From positions 186,001 through 250,000 of the forward strand of contig NZ_JAAIYP010000039.1 in assembly GCF_011022235.1 (NCBI RefSeq): 64,000 nt of DNA, given 5' to 3'. Positions within the stretch are counted from its first letter, which is position 1, and the number at the start of each line of letters is the position of its first letter. The DNA is from Magnetospirillum aberrantis SpK (lineage in GTDB: Bacteria; Pseudomonadota; Alphaproteobacteria; Rhodospirillales; Magnetospirillaceae). Of this stretch, positions 8,608 through 16,683 are shown in pieces. Position numbers and translations under genes: made by a program. A model generated the notes under the pieces. It saw nothing but the letters and a program-made list of their open reading frames with translations. It was not told the DNA's origin and ran no database searches.

Positions 8608-8808
8608 TCAATACACCTTCTGCCCCGGCGCCGCCTTCTGTTCCAGCCAGCGCAGCCATTCCGGGCGCAGCACCGGGCGGACCAGACGATGCGCCACCAC
8701 CAGCATGGCGTGACGGCGTTCCGTGACCAGCCCCGGTTCGGCGGCGGTACGATGGTTGCGGCGGACGCGACTTGGCGTTTGGGACGCGTGGGTGGTCGGG
8801 GTCAACAT
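8608..8808 (-). CDS. Small hypothetical protein
   Basis: This 66-residue basic reading frame starts at ATG 8808 with a good ribosome site (GGGAGA 9 bases upstream). It is not recognised. The first 35 residues are Thr/Arg-rich (HASQTPSRVRRNHRT), and the second half could form one amphipathic helix (RLVRPVLRPEWLRWLEQKA). No cysteines, signal peptide or membrane segment is seen. It sits alone between the RidA and DUF1491 genes, all on the minus strand. Support is the ribosome site and strand agreement only. Confidence 0.45.
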   Translation of the reverse strand: MLTPTTHASQTPSRVRRNHRTAAEPGLVTERRHAMLVVAHRLVRPVLRPEWLRWLEQKAAPGQKVY

Positions 8809-8908
8809 GGCCAGGTCTCCCAAGCGGTGGCGACGGCCCGACCATACCGCCCGAATATCGGCAGCATGATGACGCCTTGATGAAGCTTGCGGGACTCTTT
8901 ACCCGGCG

Positions 8909-9259
8909 TTAACGCACCGCCAGGACATGGTCGATGAAGGGAACGCGGCCGTCGCGGCTGTCCACCTCGATGACCCACAGATCGTAATCCACGTCGCGGG
9001 CACGGGCGATCACCGCCTCGGCGCGGGAATCGTCCACCGGTTCGGCGCCGGTGGATTTCAGCCAGCCCAGCCGGCCGGTGCCGTCGCGCGCCTGGGTATA
9101 GACCTCGGCGGTGCCGTCGCAGCGGTTGACCTTGACCAGGATGGTGCCGGCGTCTTCGTCGCCCTTTCGCGCCACCACCGCCGGAATGGCCTCGATCCCG
9201 CAACGGCGGATGGCGGCATGGACGAACAGCTTGGCTTTCAGTTTGGGTTCGCTCGCCAC
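8909..9259 (-). CDS. DUF1491 family protein
   Basis: The 116-residue protein matches DUF1491, a small alphaproteobacterial family of unknown function. Typical elements are LKAKLFVHAAIRRCGIEAIPA at the start (seen as shorter motifs), VVARKGDEDAGTILVKVNR in the middle and a C-terminal ARDVDYDLWVIEVDSRDGR. The start is GTG at 9259, preceded by GGGAGG; a longer frame to 9355 overlaps the LysR gene and looks spurious. It begins 2 bases after the LysR stop, so the two are very likely translated from one mRNA. Confidence 0.8.
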   Translation of the reverse strand: MASEPKLKAKLFVHAAIRRCGIEAIPAVVARKGDEDAGTILVKVNRCDGTAEVYTQARDGTGRLGWLKSTGAEPVDDSRAEAVIARARDVDYDLWVIEVDSRDGRVPFIDHVLAVR

Positions 9260-9261
9260 CC

Positions 9262-10182
9262 TTATGCCTCCCAATAGGGGACGGGGCCAAAACGCTGGGC
9301 CAGGAAATCGACGAAAGAGCGAACCTTGGCCGACAGATGGCGGTTGGCCGGCCACACCGCGTGAATGCCGAAAGCGGCACTTTCGTAATCGGGCAACACC
9401 CGCACCAGCGACCCGGCACGCAGGCAGGGGCCGGAAATGAAGGTGGGCAAGGCGGCAATGCCGGTGCCGGCCAGACAGGCGGCCAGCAATATCTCGCCGT
9501 TATTGGCCCGTAAATGCCCCTCGACCCGCACGCTTTCCTCGCCGGAAGGGCCGACGAAGCGCCATTCCTCGGAAGCCGAGACATAGGAATAGGACAACAC
9601 GTCGTGTTCCGTCAGGTCGGCCAGAACCCGCGGCCGACCGCGCCGGTCCAGATAGGACGGCGCCGCCACCATCACCCGCCGTGCCGGCGCCAGCTTGCGT
9701 GCCACCAAGGACGAATCGGCCAACCGGGCAATGCGCACCGCCACGTCGAATCCCTCTTCGACCAGATCGACCATGCGGTCGTTCAACGAAAGATCGACCG
9801 CGACCTGGGGGAACTGGGCCATGAAATCGGGAATGGCCACCGCCAGATGCATGGTGCCGAACGTCATGGGGGCGTTGACCCGCAAGATGCCGCGCGGCTC
9901 CGCCTGCAACGCGCCGACGGCGTTCTCCGCCGCCTCGGCCTCGGCCACCACACGGCGGCAATGTTCCAGGAAGCCGGCGCCGGCCTCGGTCAGGCTCATA
10001 CGCCGGGTGGTCCGGTGCAAAAGCCGGGCGCCCAACCGGTCCTCCAGCGCCGCCAGTTGCTTCGACACCGCCGATTTGGACAGCCGCAGATCGCGCGCCG
10101 CCGCGGAAATGCCGCCGGAATCCACCACACGGGCGAACACCGCCATTCCCGCCAACAAATCCATGGAGACCGTTTCTGCCAT
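9262..10182 (-). CDS. LysR-family transcriptional regulator
   Basis: The 306-residue regulator has an N-terminal winged helix-turn-helix (residues about 5-65, with SGGISAAARDLRLSKSAVSK and ALEDRLGARLLHRTTRR) and a LysR substrate-binding domain from about 92 to 295. The layout, with a short linker and ILRVNAPMTFG, is that of the CrgA-like subgroup. The effector is unknown. It is divergent from the pirin gene at 10278, separated by 95 bases, so control of the pirin gene is a reasonable guess; LysR regulators often act on a divergent neighbour. DUF1491 follows on the same transcript. Confidence 0.9.
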   Translation of the reverse strand: MAETVSMDLLAGMAVFARVVDSGGISAAARDLRLSKSAVSKQLAALEDRLGARLLHRTTRRMSLTEAGAGFLEHCRRVVAEAEAAENAVGALQAEPRGILRVNAPMTFGTMHLAVAIPDFMAQFPQVAVDLSLNDRMVDLVEEGFDVAVRIARLADSSLVARKLAPARRVMVAAPSYLDRRGRPRVLADLTEHDVLSYSYVSASEEWRFVGPSGEESVRVEGHLRANNGEILLAACLAGTGIAALPTFISGPCLRAGSLVRVLPDYESAAFGIHAVWPANRHLSAKVRSFVDFLAQRFGPVPYWEA

Positions 10183-10277
10183 GGAAACAATCTTGTTCCT
10201 TTAGCGCGGATTGTCCAGCGCCTTCACAGCCTCGATATTTTCGGAAAGCCCCCGCCCCTGTTTCTGGAGCCCTTGCC

Positions 10278-10964
10278 ATGCTGGACTTTCGCCCCTTCGC
10301 CGCGCTCGGCACCTTCGCCAACGACTGGCTGGATGCCCATTACCATTTCAGCTTCGCCGATTATTTCGACCCTGCCCGTGTCAACCATGGCGTGCTCAGG
10401 GTATGGAATGACGACACGATCCAGCCCCATACCGGCTTTTCCCCGCATGGGCACCGCGACATGGAAATCATCACCTACGTCCGCAGCGGCGCCGTCACCC
10501 ACGAGGATTCCTTGGGCAACCGTGGCCGTACCGAAGCCGGCCAGGTCCAGGTGATGAGCGCCGGGACCGGCATCCGCCACGCCGAATACAACCTTGAGGA
10601 CCAGCCCACGACCTTGTTCCAAATCTGGATCCTGCCCCGCGCGCAAGGACTGGCGCCGCGTTGGGAAACCCGGCCGTTTCCCCGCACCCACGGCCGGTTC
10701 GAAATCCTGGCCTCGGGCTGGCCCGAGGACAGGGCGCCGCTGATCAACCAGGACGCCCGCGTGCTGGGCGCCACCCTGGACCGGGGCGAGAGCGTCCGCC
10801 ACACCCTTGGCGGCCGCGCCGCCTATGTGGTGGCGGCGCGCGGCCGGGTCCGCGTTGGCGATCTGGTTCTCGGCCCCCGTGATGGCGTGGCGGTGACGGA
10901 CGAGGACGACCTTGAACTGATGGCCGAGGAAGAGACCGAGATCGTGATGGTGGAGATGGTCTGA
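10278..10964 (+). CDS. Pirin family protein (YhaK-like)
   Basis: The 228-residue protein is a bicupin of the pirin family, whose members include YhaK and quercetin 2,3-dioxygenases. The metal-binding first cupin shows GFSPHGHRDMEIITYV (residues about 53-68), SGAVTHEDSLGN and GTGIRHAEYN; the His-x-His, His and Glu pattern of the iron site is present. The second cupin (about 130-225) has no obvious metal ligands. YhaK has been linked to oxidative-stress sensing; the role here is unknown. It is divergent from the LysR gene, which may control it. Confidence 0.88.
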   Translation: MLDFRPFAALGTFANDWLDAHYHFSFADYFDPARVNHGVLRVWNDDTIQPHTGFSPHGHRDMEIITYVRSGAVTHEDSLGNRGRTEAGQVQVMSAGTGIRHAEYNLEDQPTTLFQIWILPRAQGLAPRWETRPFPRTHGRFEILASGWPEDRAPLINQDARVLGATLDRGESVRHTLGGRAAYVVAARGRVRVGDLVLGPRDGVAVTDEDDLELMAEEETEIVMVEMV

Positions 10965-11015
10965 TCCTTGCCGGACGCAGAGCTTGCCTTTGCTTTCCCC
11001 CTGTCTTGCCGCCGT

Positions 11016-11038
11016 CGGCGGGAGTATGATTCCCGCCG
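11016..11038. other. Stem-loop between pirin and hemerythrin genes
   Basis: CGGCGGGA and TCCCGCCG form an 8-bp stem with a 7-base loop, about 35 bases before the hemerythrin start. No T-run follows. It may terminate the pirin transcript weakly or sit in the leader of the hemerythrin mRNA. Confidence 0.4.
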
Positions 11039-11073
11039 AAATCAAGACAAGAACACGGGAGGGGAGTTACCGT

Positions 11074-11493
11074 ATGTCCGACATTCAGTGGACCGAGGAC
11101 ATGAGCGTCGGGGTTGAACAGCTCGACGGACACCACCGCCGTCTGATCGACCTGACCAACCAACTCGGCACCGCCATCGCCAGCCATGACGCCGAACAGG
11201 TGACCGGTGCCGTACTGGGCGAGTTGATCCGTTATGTCTATTACCATTTCGGCGAAGAAGAACGCCTGATGGAGGAAGTCGGCTACGCCGAGTTGACCGA
11301 GCACCGCCAGCATCATCGGGCCATGGCCGAACATGTGCGCGGGCTCGAGGATCGTTACAACAACGACCCCGGCGCGGTGATCACCGCTGACTTGCACCAT
11401 TTCCTGGCCGATTGGCTGGTCAACCACATCCGGCACGAAGATCGCCGTTACAAAGCGGCGCTCACGCCCCTCAAGGCTGCTGCCGAAGTATAG
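11074..11493 (+). CDS. Bacteriohemerythrin (first of three)
   Basis: This 139-residue protein is a single-domain hemerythrin, a four-helix bundle with a non-heme diiron site that binds oxygen. The expected ligands are present: His20 (LDGHHRRL), His58 and Glu62 (YHFGEEER), His77 and His81 (EHRQHH), and His118 with Asp123 (NHIRHEDRRY). ATG 11074 follows a strong GGGAGGGGAG site; a longer frame from 10984 runs through the leader and is rejected. Cytoplasmic oxygen storage, oxygen delivery or sensing are the family roles; which applies here is not visible. Confidence 0.93.
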   Translation: MSDIQWTEDMSVGVEQLDGHHRRLIDLTNQLGTAIASHDAEQVTGAVLGELIRYVYYHFGEEERLMEEVGYAELTEHRQHHRAMAEHVRGLEDRYNNDPGAVITADLHHFLADWLVNHIRHEDRRYKAALTPLKAAAEV

Positions 11494-11494
11494 A

Positions 11495-11546
11495 GGGGCG
11501 TACGCCCCACCCTATCCGCATGCGTGCCGGAGGCGATGCCTCCGGC
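11495..11546. terminator. Two stacked hairpins after hemerythrin gene
   Basis: A 14-base palindrome (GGGGCGTACGCCCC, 11495-11508) and a 9-bp stem with a GAT loop (GCCGGAGGC/GCCTCCGGC, 11526-11546) directly follow the hemerythrin stop codon. No clear T-run follows, so this may be a factor-dependent or mRNA-stabilising 3' end. Confidence 0.5.
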
Positions 11547-11645
11547 CACTTCCCTCCCAGATCTTCGCGGCCTAGGATTCCATCCGTCCGATGGCCCTTG
11601 GCATGCAGATCATGCCGGCCGCGCTGTCTGGAAAGGGGAAACAGC

Positions 11646-11882
11646 ATGTTCGAGACCTGCCCCTATTGCCACGGTCCGGTTCCCTGTCACGGCACTTGTT
11701 GCCGCGTTCCCCGCGATCTTGACCGTTTCGAGCGGGTGTTCGAGCGCGTGGCCGACCAGCCGAACAAGCATTTCCTGCAAGAAAACCTGTTGCGCTATCT
11801 GGTGGCCTATGGCCGCCGGCCGGCCGGTGAGATGTTCTCGCCCCTTGGCACCGCGAACTCGGCCACCAGCGGGGCGTGGTAG
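11646..11882 (+). CDS. Small cysteine-rich protein, hypothetical
   Basis: This 78-residue reading frame has a good ribosome site (AAAGGGGAAACAGC before ATG 11646). The N terminus contains five cysteines in 16 residues: C5-P-Y-C8, then C14, C18 and C19, a pattern suited to a zinc or iron-sulfur site. A helix-forming middle follows (DRFERVFERVADQPNKHFLQ). The last 25 codons lie antisense to the end of the nuclease gene at 11807-12826, so the natural C terminus is uncertain. It is not recognised as a named family. Support is the ribosome site and the cysteine cluster. Confidence 0.5.
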   Translation: MFETCPYCHGPVPCHGTCCRVPRDLDRFERVFERVADQPNKHFLQENLLRYLVAYGRRPAGEMFSPLGTANSATSGAW

Positions 11883-12826
11883 GAATCGGGACTGCCCCAG
11901 ATGGTGGCCGGCGACACCAATTCGTCGCCCAAGGCCTCGTTGTGGGCCTCGGCCCCCAGAAACCATCCCAAAAGCGGACGCGACACCAGGATATGGTCCA
12001 ACATGACCCTGCGGCCATGGTGGATCACCGAAAACCGCTGACTGTCGGCCAGGGACCGTTCGACCGGCACCAACACCCGCGGCGCCAGATGGCCGTTGCC
12101 GGTGTCTTCCTCGTCGCCGCGGATGGTGCGCAGCGGCCCCTCGCGGTCGTCCGAATTGAAGTCGCCGCATACCGCGACCAGGGCTTCAGGATCGCCATCC
12201 AGGATGGTCTCGACCAACAGACGCGCCTCAAGCGCCTGGCCCGCCTGTTTCAGGCTTGCCAGGAAAAACCCCTCGGCCCAGCCGCCGACACTGTGCCAAC
12301 GGCCGTGTTCGGTCTTCTGACCGGACAGGAAAGCCGCACGCGGTGCCCTTAGATGAACGTTGACCACGTGCAGTACCCGCCCGCCCGGCAAGGCCAGCCG
12401 CACATGCAGCAACGGCCGGTCCCATTCAACCGAACCTGCGGCGTGCGGACGGGGTTGGACGGTGGCGGGGCGATACAGCGGCGCCTCGACCAGATCATGC
12501 CACAATTGCTGGTGCCCCAGGACCGGAAAGCGCGACAACACCACCAGGTTGTGGCGGTCGGACGGCCGCACGCCGCCCCTGTTCAGTGACACCACCCGGT
12601 GAAAATGTTCCGTCTCGGTGCCGGCCAGGACCTGGTCCAGCGCCGGCAACCCCCGTGGCCCCTTTTTGGTCGGACCATGGGCGTTGATTTCCTGGAGACA
12701 CAGCACATCGGCGCGCAACCGCTGAATTTGTGGGCGCAACACAGCCACCCGGTCGGCGAAATCCCCCTCGCCCAGCCGGTCGTCCAGGCTTTCCATGTTG
12801 AAGGTGGCGATGCGCAAATGTCTCAC
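11807..12826 (-). CDS. Endonuclease/exonuclease/phosphatase family protein
   Basis: The 339-residue protein has the EEP fold shared by exonuclease III, DNase I and inositol phosphatases. In order: IATFNMESLD (residues about 6-15), VLCLQEIN (metal-binding Glu), VVNVHLRAP, CGDFNSDD (catalytic Asp and Asn), and LDHILVS near residue 276. The final motif, normally SDHxP with the catalytic His, reads SYHAPL, keeping His but lacking the Asp. No signal peptide is seen, so it is probably cytoplasmic. Its substrate is not known. It is divergent from the second hemerythrin gene. Confidence 0.85.
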   Translation of the reverse strand: MRHLRIATFNMESLDDRLGEGDFADRVAVLRPQIQRLRADVLCLQEINAHGPTKKGPRGLPALDQVLAGTETEHFHRVVSLNRGGVRPSDRHNLVVLSRFPVLGHQQLWHDLVEAPLYRPATVQPRPHAAGSVEWDRPLLHVRLALPGGRVLHVVNVHLRAPRAAFLSGQKTEHGRWHSVGGWAEGFFLASLKQAGQALEARLLVETILDGDPEALVAVCGDFNSDDREGPLRTIRGDEEDTGNGHLAPRVLVPVERSLADSQRFSVIHHGRRVMLDHILVSRPLLGWFLGAEAHNEALGDELVSPATIWGSPDSYHAPLVAEFAVPRGENISPAGRRP

Positions 12827-12968
12827 GTCGGGGGCTCCGCCGCGTTGGGCCGATCATGTCGTTCCCATGACCATAGCATCAAACCCGCCGCCATCCAGCC
12901 CGCTTGGCTTGTGCGTGACGACGCTCGCGGTATAGTGGTCGGCGGACACACCACTGGGGTCGAAACGG

Positions 12969-13400
12969 ATGGCGTTGCTGGCATGGAACGAGATGTACAG
13001 CGTCGGCCATGCCATGCTGGATTCCGACCACCGCATTCTGATCAACCTGCTGAACCAGCTTCACGACGCCGCCGAGACCGGGCAAAGCCGCGAGGTGGTC
13101 GGCACCGTGGTCAACGTCTTGGCGGAATACACCGAGCACCATTTCCGGCGCGAGGAAGCGTTGATGGCCGCCGCCGGCTATCCCGGATTGGAGGCGCACC
13201 GCGCCGCCCACCGCGACCTGGAAGCGAAGGTCCGCGATCTTCGCGACCGCTGGAACGCCGGCGACCGGTCGGTGGTGGAAGAAGACGTTCTGGAAATGCT
13301 CAAGAAGTGGTTGACCGAGCATATTCTCGGCGCAGATAAATCGTATGAGCCTTGGGTCGAAGGCATCGCCGACAGCGGGGGGTCGGCCGGCGGGGAATGA
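12969..13400 (+). CDS. Bacteriohemerythrin (second of three)
   Basis: The 143-residue protein is a single-domain hemerythrin resembling the one at 11074. Ligand positions are conserved: His21 (LDSDHRIL), His58 and Glu62 (HHFRREE), His77 and His81 (EAHRAAHRDL), and the C-terminal His and Asp in WLTEHILGADKSY. A short Gly/Ser tail ends the protein. The gene starts a plus-strand pair with cheZ 51 bases later, so oxygen or iron binding and chemotaxis control may share a transcript; this link is inference from spacing. Confidence 0.93.
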   Translation: MALLAWNEMYSVGHAMLDSDHRILINLLNQLHDAAETGQSREVVGTVVNVLAEYTEHHFRREEALMAAAGYPGLEAHRAAHRDLEAKVRDLRDRWNAGDRSVVEEDVLEMLKKWLTEHILGADKSYEPWVEGIADSGGSAGGE

Positions 13401-13451
13401 CCCACCGACCACAAGGGGCGTTACGCGAAGGGGAAGGGCGCAAACTGTATC

Positions 13452-14207
13452 ATGAACACCGAACGGAAATTGTTCACCGCCGAGCTTCAGCGCCTTAAGG
13501 CCCTGTCCGCCAAGGGCGAGCCGGTAGCCCATCCCAACGTCTCCGGCAACGGCGAGGTGCTCAAGGCGCTTGGCGAACTTCGCGCCGACATCAAGTCGCT
13601 GGAGCATCTGATCAAGGGCGAGGAAGCGCCACCGCCTTCCGTCCAGCTTCAGACCATGGACGACATGGTCAACCACAAGCAGGCGGAAGTCTCCATGCTG
13701 AAGACCGAGCTACGGGCGCTCGCCGTCTGCATCGAGCAGACCAAGCAGGAGATCGCCGCGCTCAGGCCCAAGGATTCCCAAGACGACCGTCTGATGGCAG
13801 TGACCTTCGAATTGGACGCCATCGTCTCGGCGACCGAAGGCGCGACCCAAAGCATCCTGGAAGCTGCCGAAAAGATCGAAGGCATCACCAAGGAAATCCA
13901 GTCGCACGGCGTCGATTCCTACGTGGGCCGCCTGGCCGAGGACATCAACGAAACCATCATCAACATCTTCGAAGCCTGCAATTTCCAGGACATTACCGGG
14001 CAGCGCATCACCAAGGTGGTCAAGACGCTGCAATACATCGAGGCCCGCATCAACGCCATGATCGACATCTGGGGCCCGGACAACATCGCCGACATCGTCC
14101 CCAAGCCCGCCACCGATCACCGCGACGACGACGCCAAGCTGTTGAATGGACCGGCTCTCGAAAATCAAGGCATCAGCCAAGACGAAATCGACAAATTGTT
14201 CGGATGA
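13452..14207 (+). CDS. cheZ: Chemotaxis protein phosphatase CheZ
   Basis: CheZ removes phosphate from CheY-P and so ends the motor-switching signal. The 251-residue protein has long coiled helices (residues about 60-210), the catalytic signature ACNFQDITGQRITKVV near 176-191 with the Asp and Gln expected to activate water, a flexible linker, and a C-terminal peptide ISQDEIDKLFG. Such a terminal peptide is the CheY-binding tail in known CheZ proteins. Many alphaproteobacteria lack CheZ, so its presence is informative. It is followed by a strong terminator. Confidence 0.92.
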   Translation: MNTERKLFTAELQRLKALSAKGEPVAHPNVSGNGEVLKALGELRADIKSLEHLIKGEEAPPPSVQLQTMDDMVNHKQAEVSMLKTELRALAVCIEQTKQEIAALRPKDSQDDRLMAVTFELDAIVSATEGATQSILEAAEKIEGITKEIQSHGVDSYVGRLAEDINETIINIFEACNFQDITGQRITKVVKTLQYIEARINAMIDIWGPDNIADIVPKPATDHRDDDAKLLNGPALENQGISQDEIDKLFG

Positions 14208-14231
14208 CCCCACGTCCACCTTTCCGTTTCA

Positions 14232-14264
14232 GCCGCCCGGCCATCGTTTCCGGGCGGCTTTTTC
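14232..14264 (+). terminator. Intrinsic terminator after cheZ
   Basis: A 9-bp perfect stem (GCCGCCCGG/CCGGGCGGC) with a 9-base loop is followed by TTTTTCTTTT. It lies 24 bases after the cheZ stop codon and separates the hemerythrin-cheZ unit from rnpB. Confidence 0.9.
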
Positions 14265-14421
14265 TTTTGAAAGGGGACGAAAAAAGACAAAAAACAAAGA
14301 ACATTTTGAAAAAAGACGACATTTTTGCCACCTGCCCTCGAAACCCGCAAATCCATACAAAGTAAACAGGCCACATCATACTTTAATATGAAGTCGAGGT
14401 ATCTTCACCCGACACCTCCCC

Positions 14422-14450
14422 TTGACGCCGCGCGCCAACCGGCCCACATT
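14422..14450 (+). promoter_or_regulatory. Candidate rnpB promoter
   Basis: TTGACG (14422-14427) and CACATT (14445-14450) are spaced by 17 bases, the sigma-70 spacing. The predicted start, 6-10 bases later, meets the 5' end of the RNase P RNA as judged by its terminal helix. The -10 element is poor (3 of 6), and the A+T-rich stretch at 14270-14400 lies just upstream and could act as an UP element. Confidence 0.55.
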
Positions 14451-14463
14451 GCGCCCGCGCCAG

Positions 14464-14856
<393 letters not shown>

Positions 14857-14871
14857 ATTTCTCACCCACTT

Positions 14872-14915
14872 CCCATGTTTCCCCAAATCGCCACGCTTCG
14901 ATGGGAAATCATGGG
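14872..14915. promoter_or_regulatory. Inverted pair of TGGG-type doublets
   Basis: CCCATGTTTCCCCA (14872-14885) and TGGGAAATCATGGG (14902-14915) each hold two TGGG units at a 10-base period and are inverted relative to each other, with 16 bases between. They resemble the array at 15096. They may be extra MraZ sites, or a hairpin forming the 3' end of the rnpB transcript. Confidence 0.4.
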
Positions 14916-14945
14916 CACCACAAATGTTCACTTTATGTTTCCATT

Positions 14946-14965
14946 CGCCACTTCGGCGTTTTTTT
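14946..14965 (+). terminator. Possible rnpB terminator
   Basis: CGCC-ACTTC-GGCG followed by seven T. The T-run is good, but the stem is only 4 bp, so the call is tentative. Confidence 0.35.
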
Positions 14966-15095
14966 GCTGAGAATCACGAAAATCGACGCAGACTCAAAGC
15001 CTTGCGCGACAATCTTCTACTACTTTGACAACAACTTAGGAAAAATTATCCCCATTCGAAATCTCCCATTCTTTTACTACTCGATTCCATTGACG

Positions 15096-15129
15096 CCCAT
15101 GTTTGCCCATGATATCCCATAAACACCCA
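15096..15129 (-). promoter_or_regulatory. Phased TGGG array, probable MraZ operator
   Basis: CCCA occurs at 15096, 15106, 15116 and 15126, exactly 10 bases apart; on the minus strand this is four TGGG direct repeats. Known MraZ operators are TGGGN repeats spaced by 5 bases upstream of mraZ, as in Escherichia coli. The array is 88 bases before the mraZ start, and a TTGACG (15090-15095) overlaps its edge. Autorepression of the dcw cluster is therefore likely. Confidence 0.7.
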
Positions 15130-15217
15130 CCGATGATCGGCCCACGGAAGACGTGTGCACCACGGGCATCGATGGGTTGGGGGCTTCGGGCACATCTCTG
15201 GCGTTAGGCGGACGAGG

Positions 15218-15688
15218 ATGGGACTCTTCCTCTCCACGTTTATGAATAAGGTCGACAAAAAGGGACGCGTCAGCGTGCCCGCGACCTTCCGCGCGACCCT
15301 GGCGCCGCAGCCGTTCCAAGGCATCATCGCGTACCGCTCGTTCACCGCCGCCTGCGTCGAAGGCTGCGGCATGGACTTCATGGAACGCCTGTCCGACAGC
15401 ACCCAGGACTTCGCCGCCTTCTCGCCCGAACAAGAAGACATCTCCGCCCTGATCTTCGCCGACGCCCGCCAATTGTCGTGGGACCCCGAAGGCCGCATCG
15501 TCCTGCCCGAGGACGTGATGGCGCATGCCGGCATCACCGACATGTGCGCTTTTGTCGGCAAGGGGCAGACCTTCCAGATCTGGGAACCCGAAACCTATCG
15601 GGCGGCCGAGGCGGAAATCCGCGCCCGCGCGTTCAAGAACCGTCCGACCCTGCCCCTCAAGAAGCCCACCGGCGGAGACGGCAAATGA
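15218..15688 (+). CDS. mraZ: Transcriptional regulator MraZ
   Basis: MraZ is a ring-forming AbrB-fold DNA-binding protein that represses its own operon, the division and cell-wall cluster. The 156-residue protein has two copies of the fold: [17 protein letters not shown] at residues about 9-25 and [19 protein letters not shown] near 88-106. ATG 15218 with GGCGGACGAGG before it gives the family start MGLFLSTF; a longer frame from 15155 is rejected. It is first in the dcw cluster and overlaps rsmH by ATGA. The TGGG array upstream is its likely target. Confidence 0.95.
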   Translation: MGLFLSTFMNKVDKKGRVSVPATFRATLAPQPFQGIIAYRSFTAACVEGCGMDFMERLSDSTQDFAAFSPEQEDISALIFADARQLSWDPEGRIVLPEDVMAHAGITDMCAFVGKGQTFQIWEPETYRAAEAEIRARAFKNRPTLPLKKPTGGDGK

Positions 15689-16683
15689 CCCCGCCCAACG
15701 CAGAGCCCAGCGCAGAGAATGAAAACGACGCGCAGCACGTTCCCGTGCTGCTGACCGAGGTGCTGGCCGCGCTGGCGCCCCGCGCCGGCGGGACTTACGT
15801 GGACGGTACCTTCGGCGCCGGCGGCTATTCCCTGGCGCTGTTGCGGGCCGGTGCCGGCACCGTCTACGGCATCGACCGCGACCCCAACGCCGCCGCCGCC
15901 GGCCGCGCCCTGGCCGAGGCCGCGGATGGCCGCCTGCGGCTGCTGGAAGGTCGCTTCGGCGACATGGACCAGTTGATGGCCGAAGCTGGAATCGCCCAGG
16001 TGGATGGCGTGGCGCTGGACATCGGCGTGTCGTCCATGCAGATCGACCAGGCCGAGCGAGGGTTCTCGTTCGCCAAGGACGGCCCCCTCGACATGCGCAT
16101 GGAACAAAACGGTCCGTCCGCCGCCGACGTGGTCAACACCTGCGACGAAACCGAACTGGCCAATATCCTCTATCGCCTGGGCGAGGAGCGGATGTCGCGC
16201 CCGGTGGCCCGCGCCATCGTCGCGGCGCGTGCGGAAAAGCCGTTCGAACGCACCTTGGAACTGGCCGCCGTAGTGGCCAAGGTGGTGCGCAAGTCGGGCG
16301 ACGGCATCCATCCCGCCACCCGCACCTTCCAGGCGCTGCGCATCCACGTCAACGACGAGTTGGGCGAACTGGAACGCGGATTGGCCGCCGCCGAACGCAT
16401 CCTGGCACCGGGCGGACGGCTGGCGGTGGTGACCTTCCATTCGCTGGAAGACCGGGTAGTCAAGGCGTTCCTCAAGGAACGCTCGGGCGACATGCCGGCA
16501 CCGTCGCGGCACCTGCCGTCGGCGACGCATGGTCCCGCCCCCACCTTCACCTTGCTGAGCCGCAAGGCCCAGGCGCCGACGGCGACCGAGGTGGCGCGCA
16601 ACCCGCGTGCCCGCTCGGCCAAGCTGCGCGCGGCACAACGCACCGACGCCCCCGCATGGCCGCACAGGGGAGGAACACGATGA
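15685..16683 (+). CDS. rsmH: 16S rRNA (cytosine-1402-N4)-methyltransferase RsmH
   Basis: RsmH (MraW) adds a methyl group from S-adenosylmethionine to N4 of C1402 in the ribosomal P site. At 332 residues it has normal length. The AdoMet motif is [12 protein letters not shown] (residues about 35-46), followed by YGIDRDPNA, the family signature [19 protein letters not shown], and [14 protein letters not shown] and [13 protein letters not shown] later. ATG 15685 overlaps the mraZ stop, and the end overlaps ftsL, so translation is probably coupled. Confidence 0.96.
   Translation: MTPPNAEPSAENENDAQHVPVLLTEVLAALAPRAGGTYVDGTFGAGGYSLALLRAGAGTVYGIDRDPNAAAAGRALAEAADGRLRLLEGRFGDMDQLMAEAGIAQVDGVALDIGVSSMQIDQAERGFSFAKDGPLDMRMEQNGPSAADVVNTCDETELANILYRLGEERMSRPVARAIVAARAEKPFERTLELAAVVAKVVRKSGDGIHPATRTFQALRIHVNDELGELERGLAAAERILAPGGRLAVVTFHSLEDRVVKAFLKERSGDMPAPSRHLPSATHGPAPTFTLLSRKAQAPTATEVARNPRARSAKLRAAQRTDAPAWPHRGGTR

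Larger units (their letters stand above)
14857..15217. other. Intergenic region between rnpB and mraZ
   Basis: This 361-base stretch holds no convincing gene. It is much richer in A+T than its surroundings. It contains an inverted pair of TGGG doublets (14872-14885 and 14902-14915), a weak stem followed by seven T (14946-14965), a TTGACA at 15025-15030 and four phased CCCA units at 15096-15129. It should carry the control region of the whole division cluster. Confidence 0.7.
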
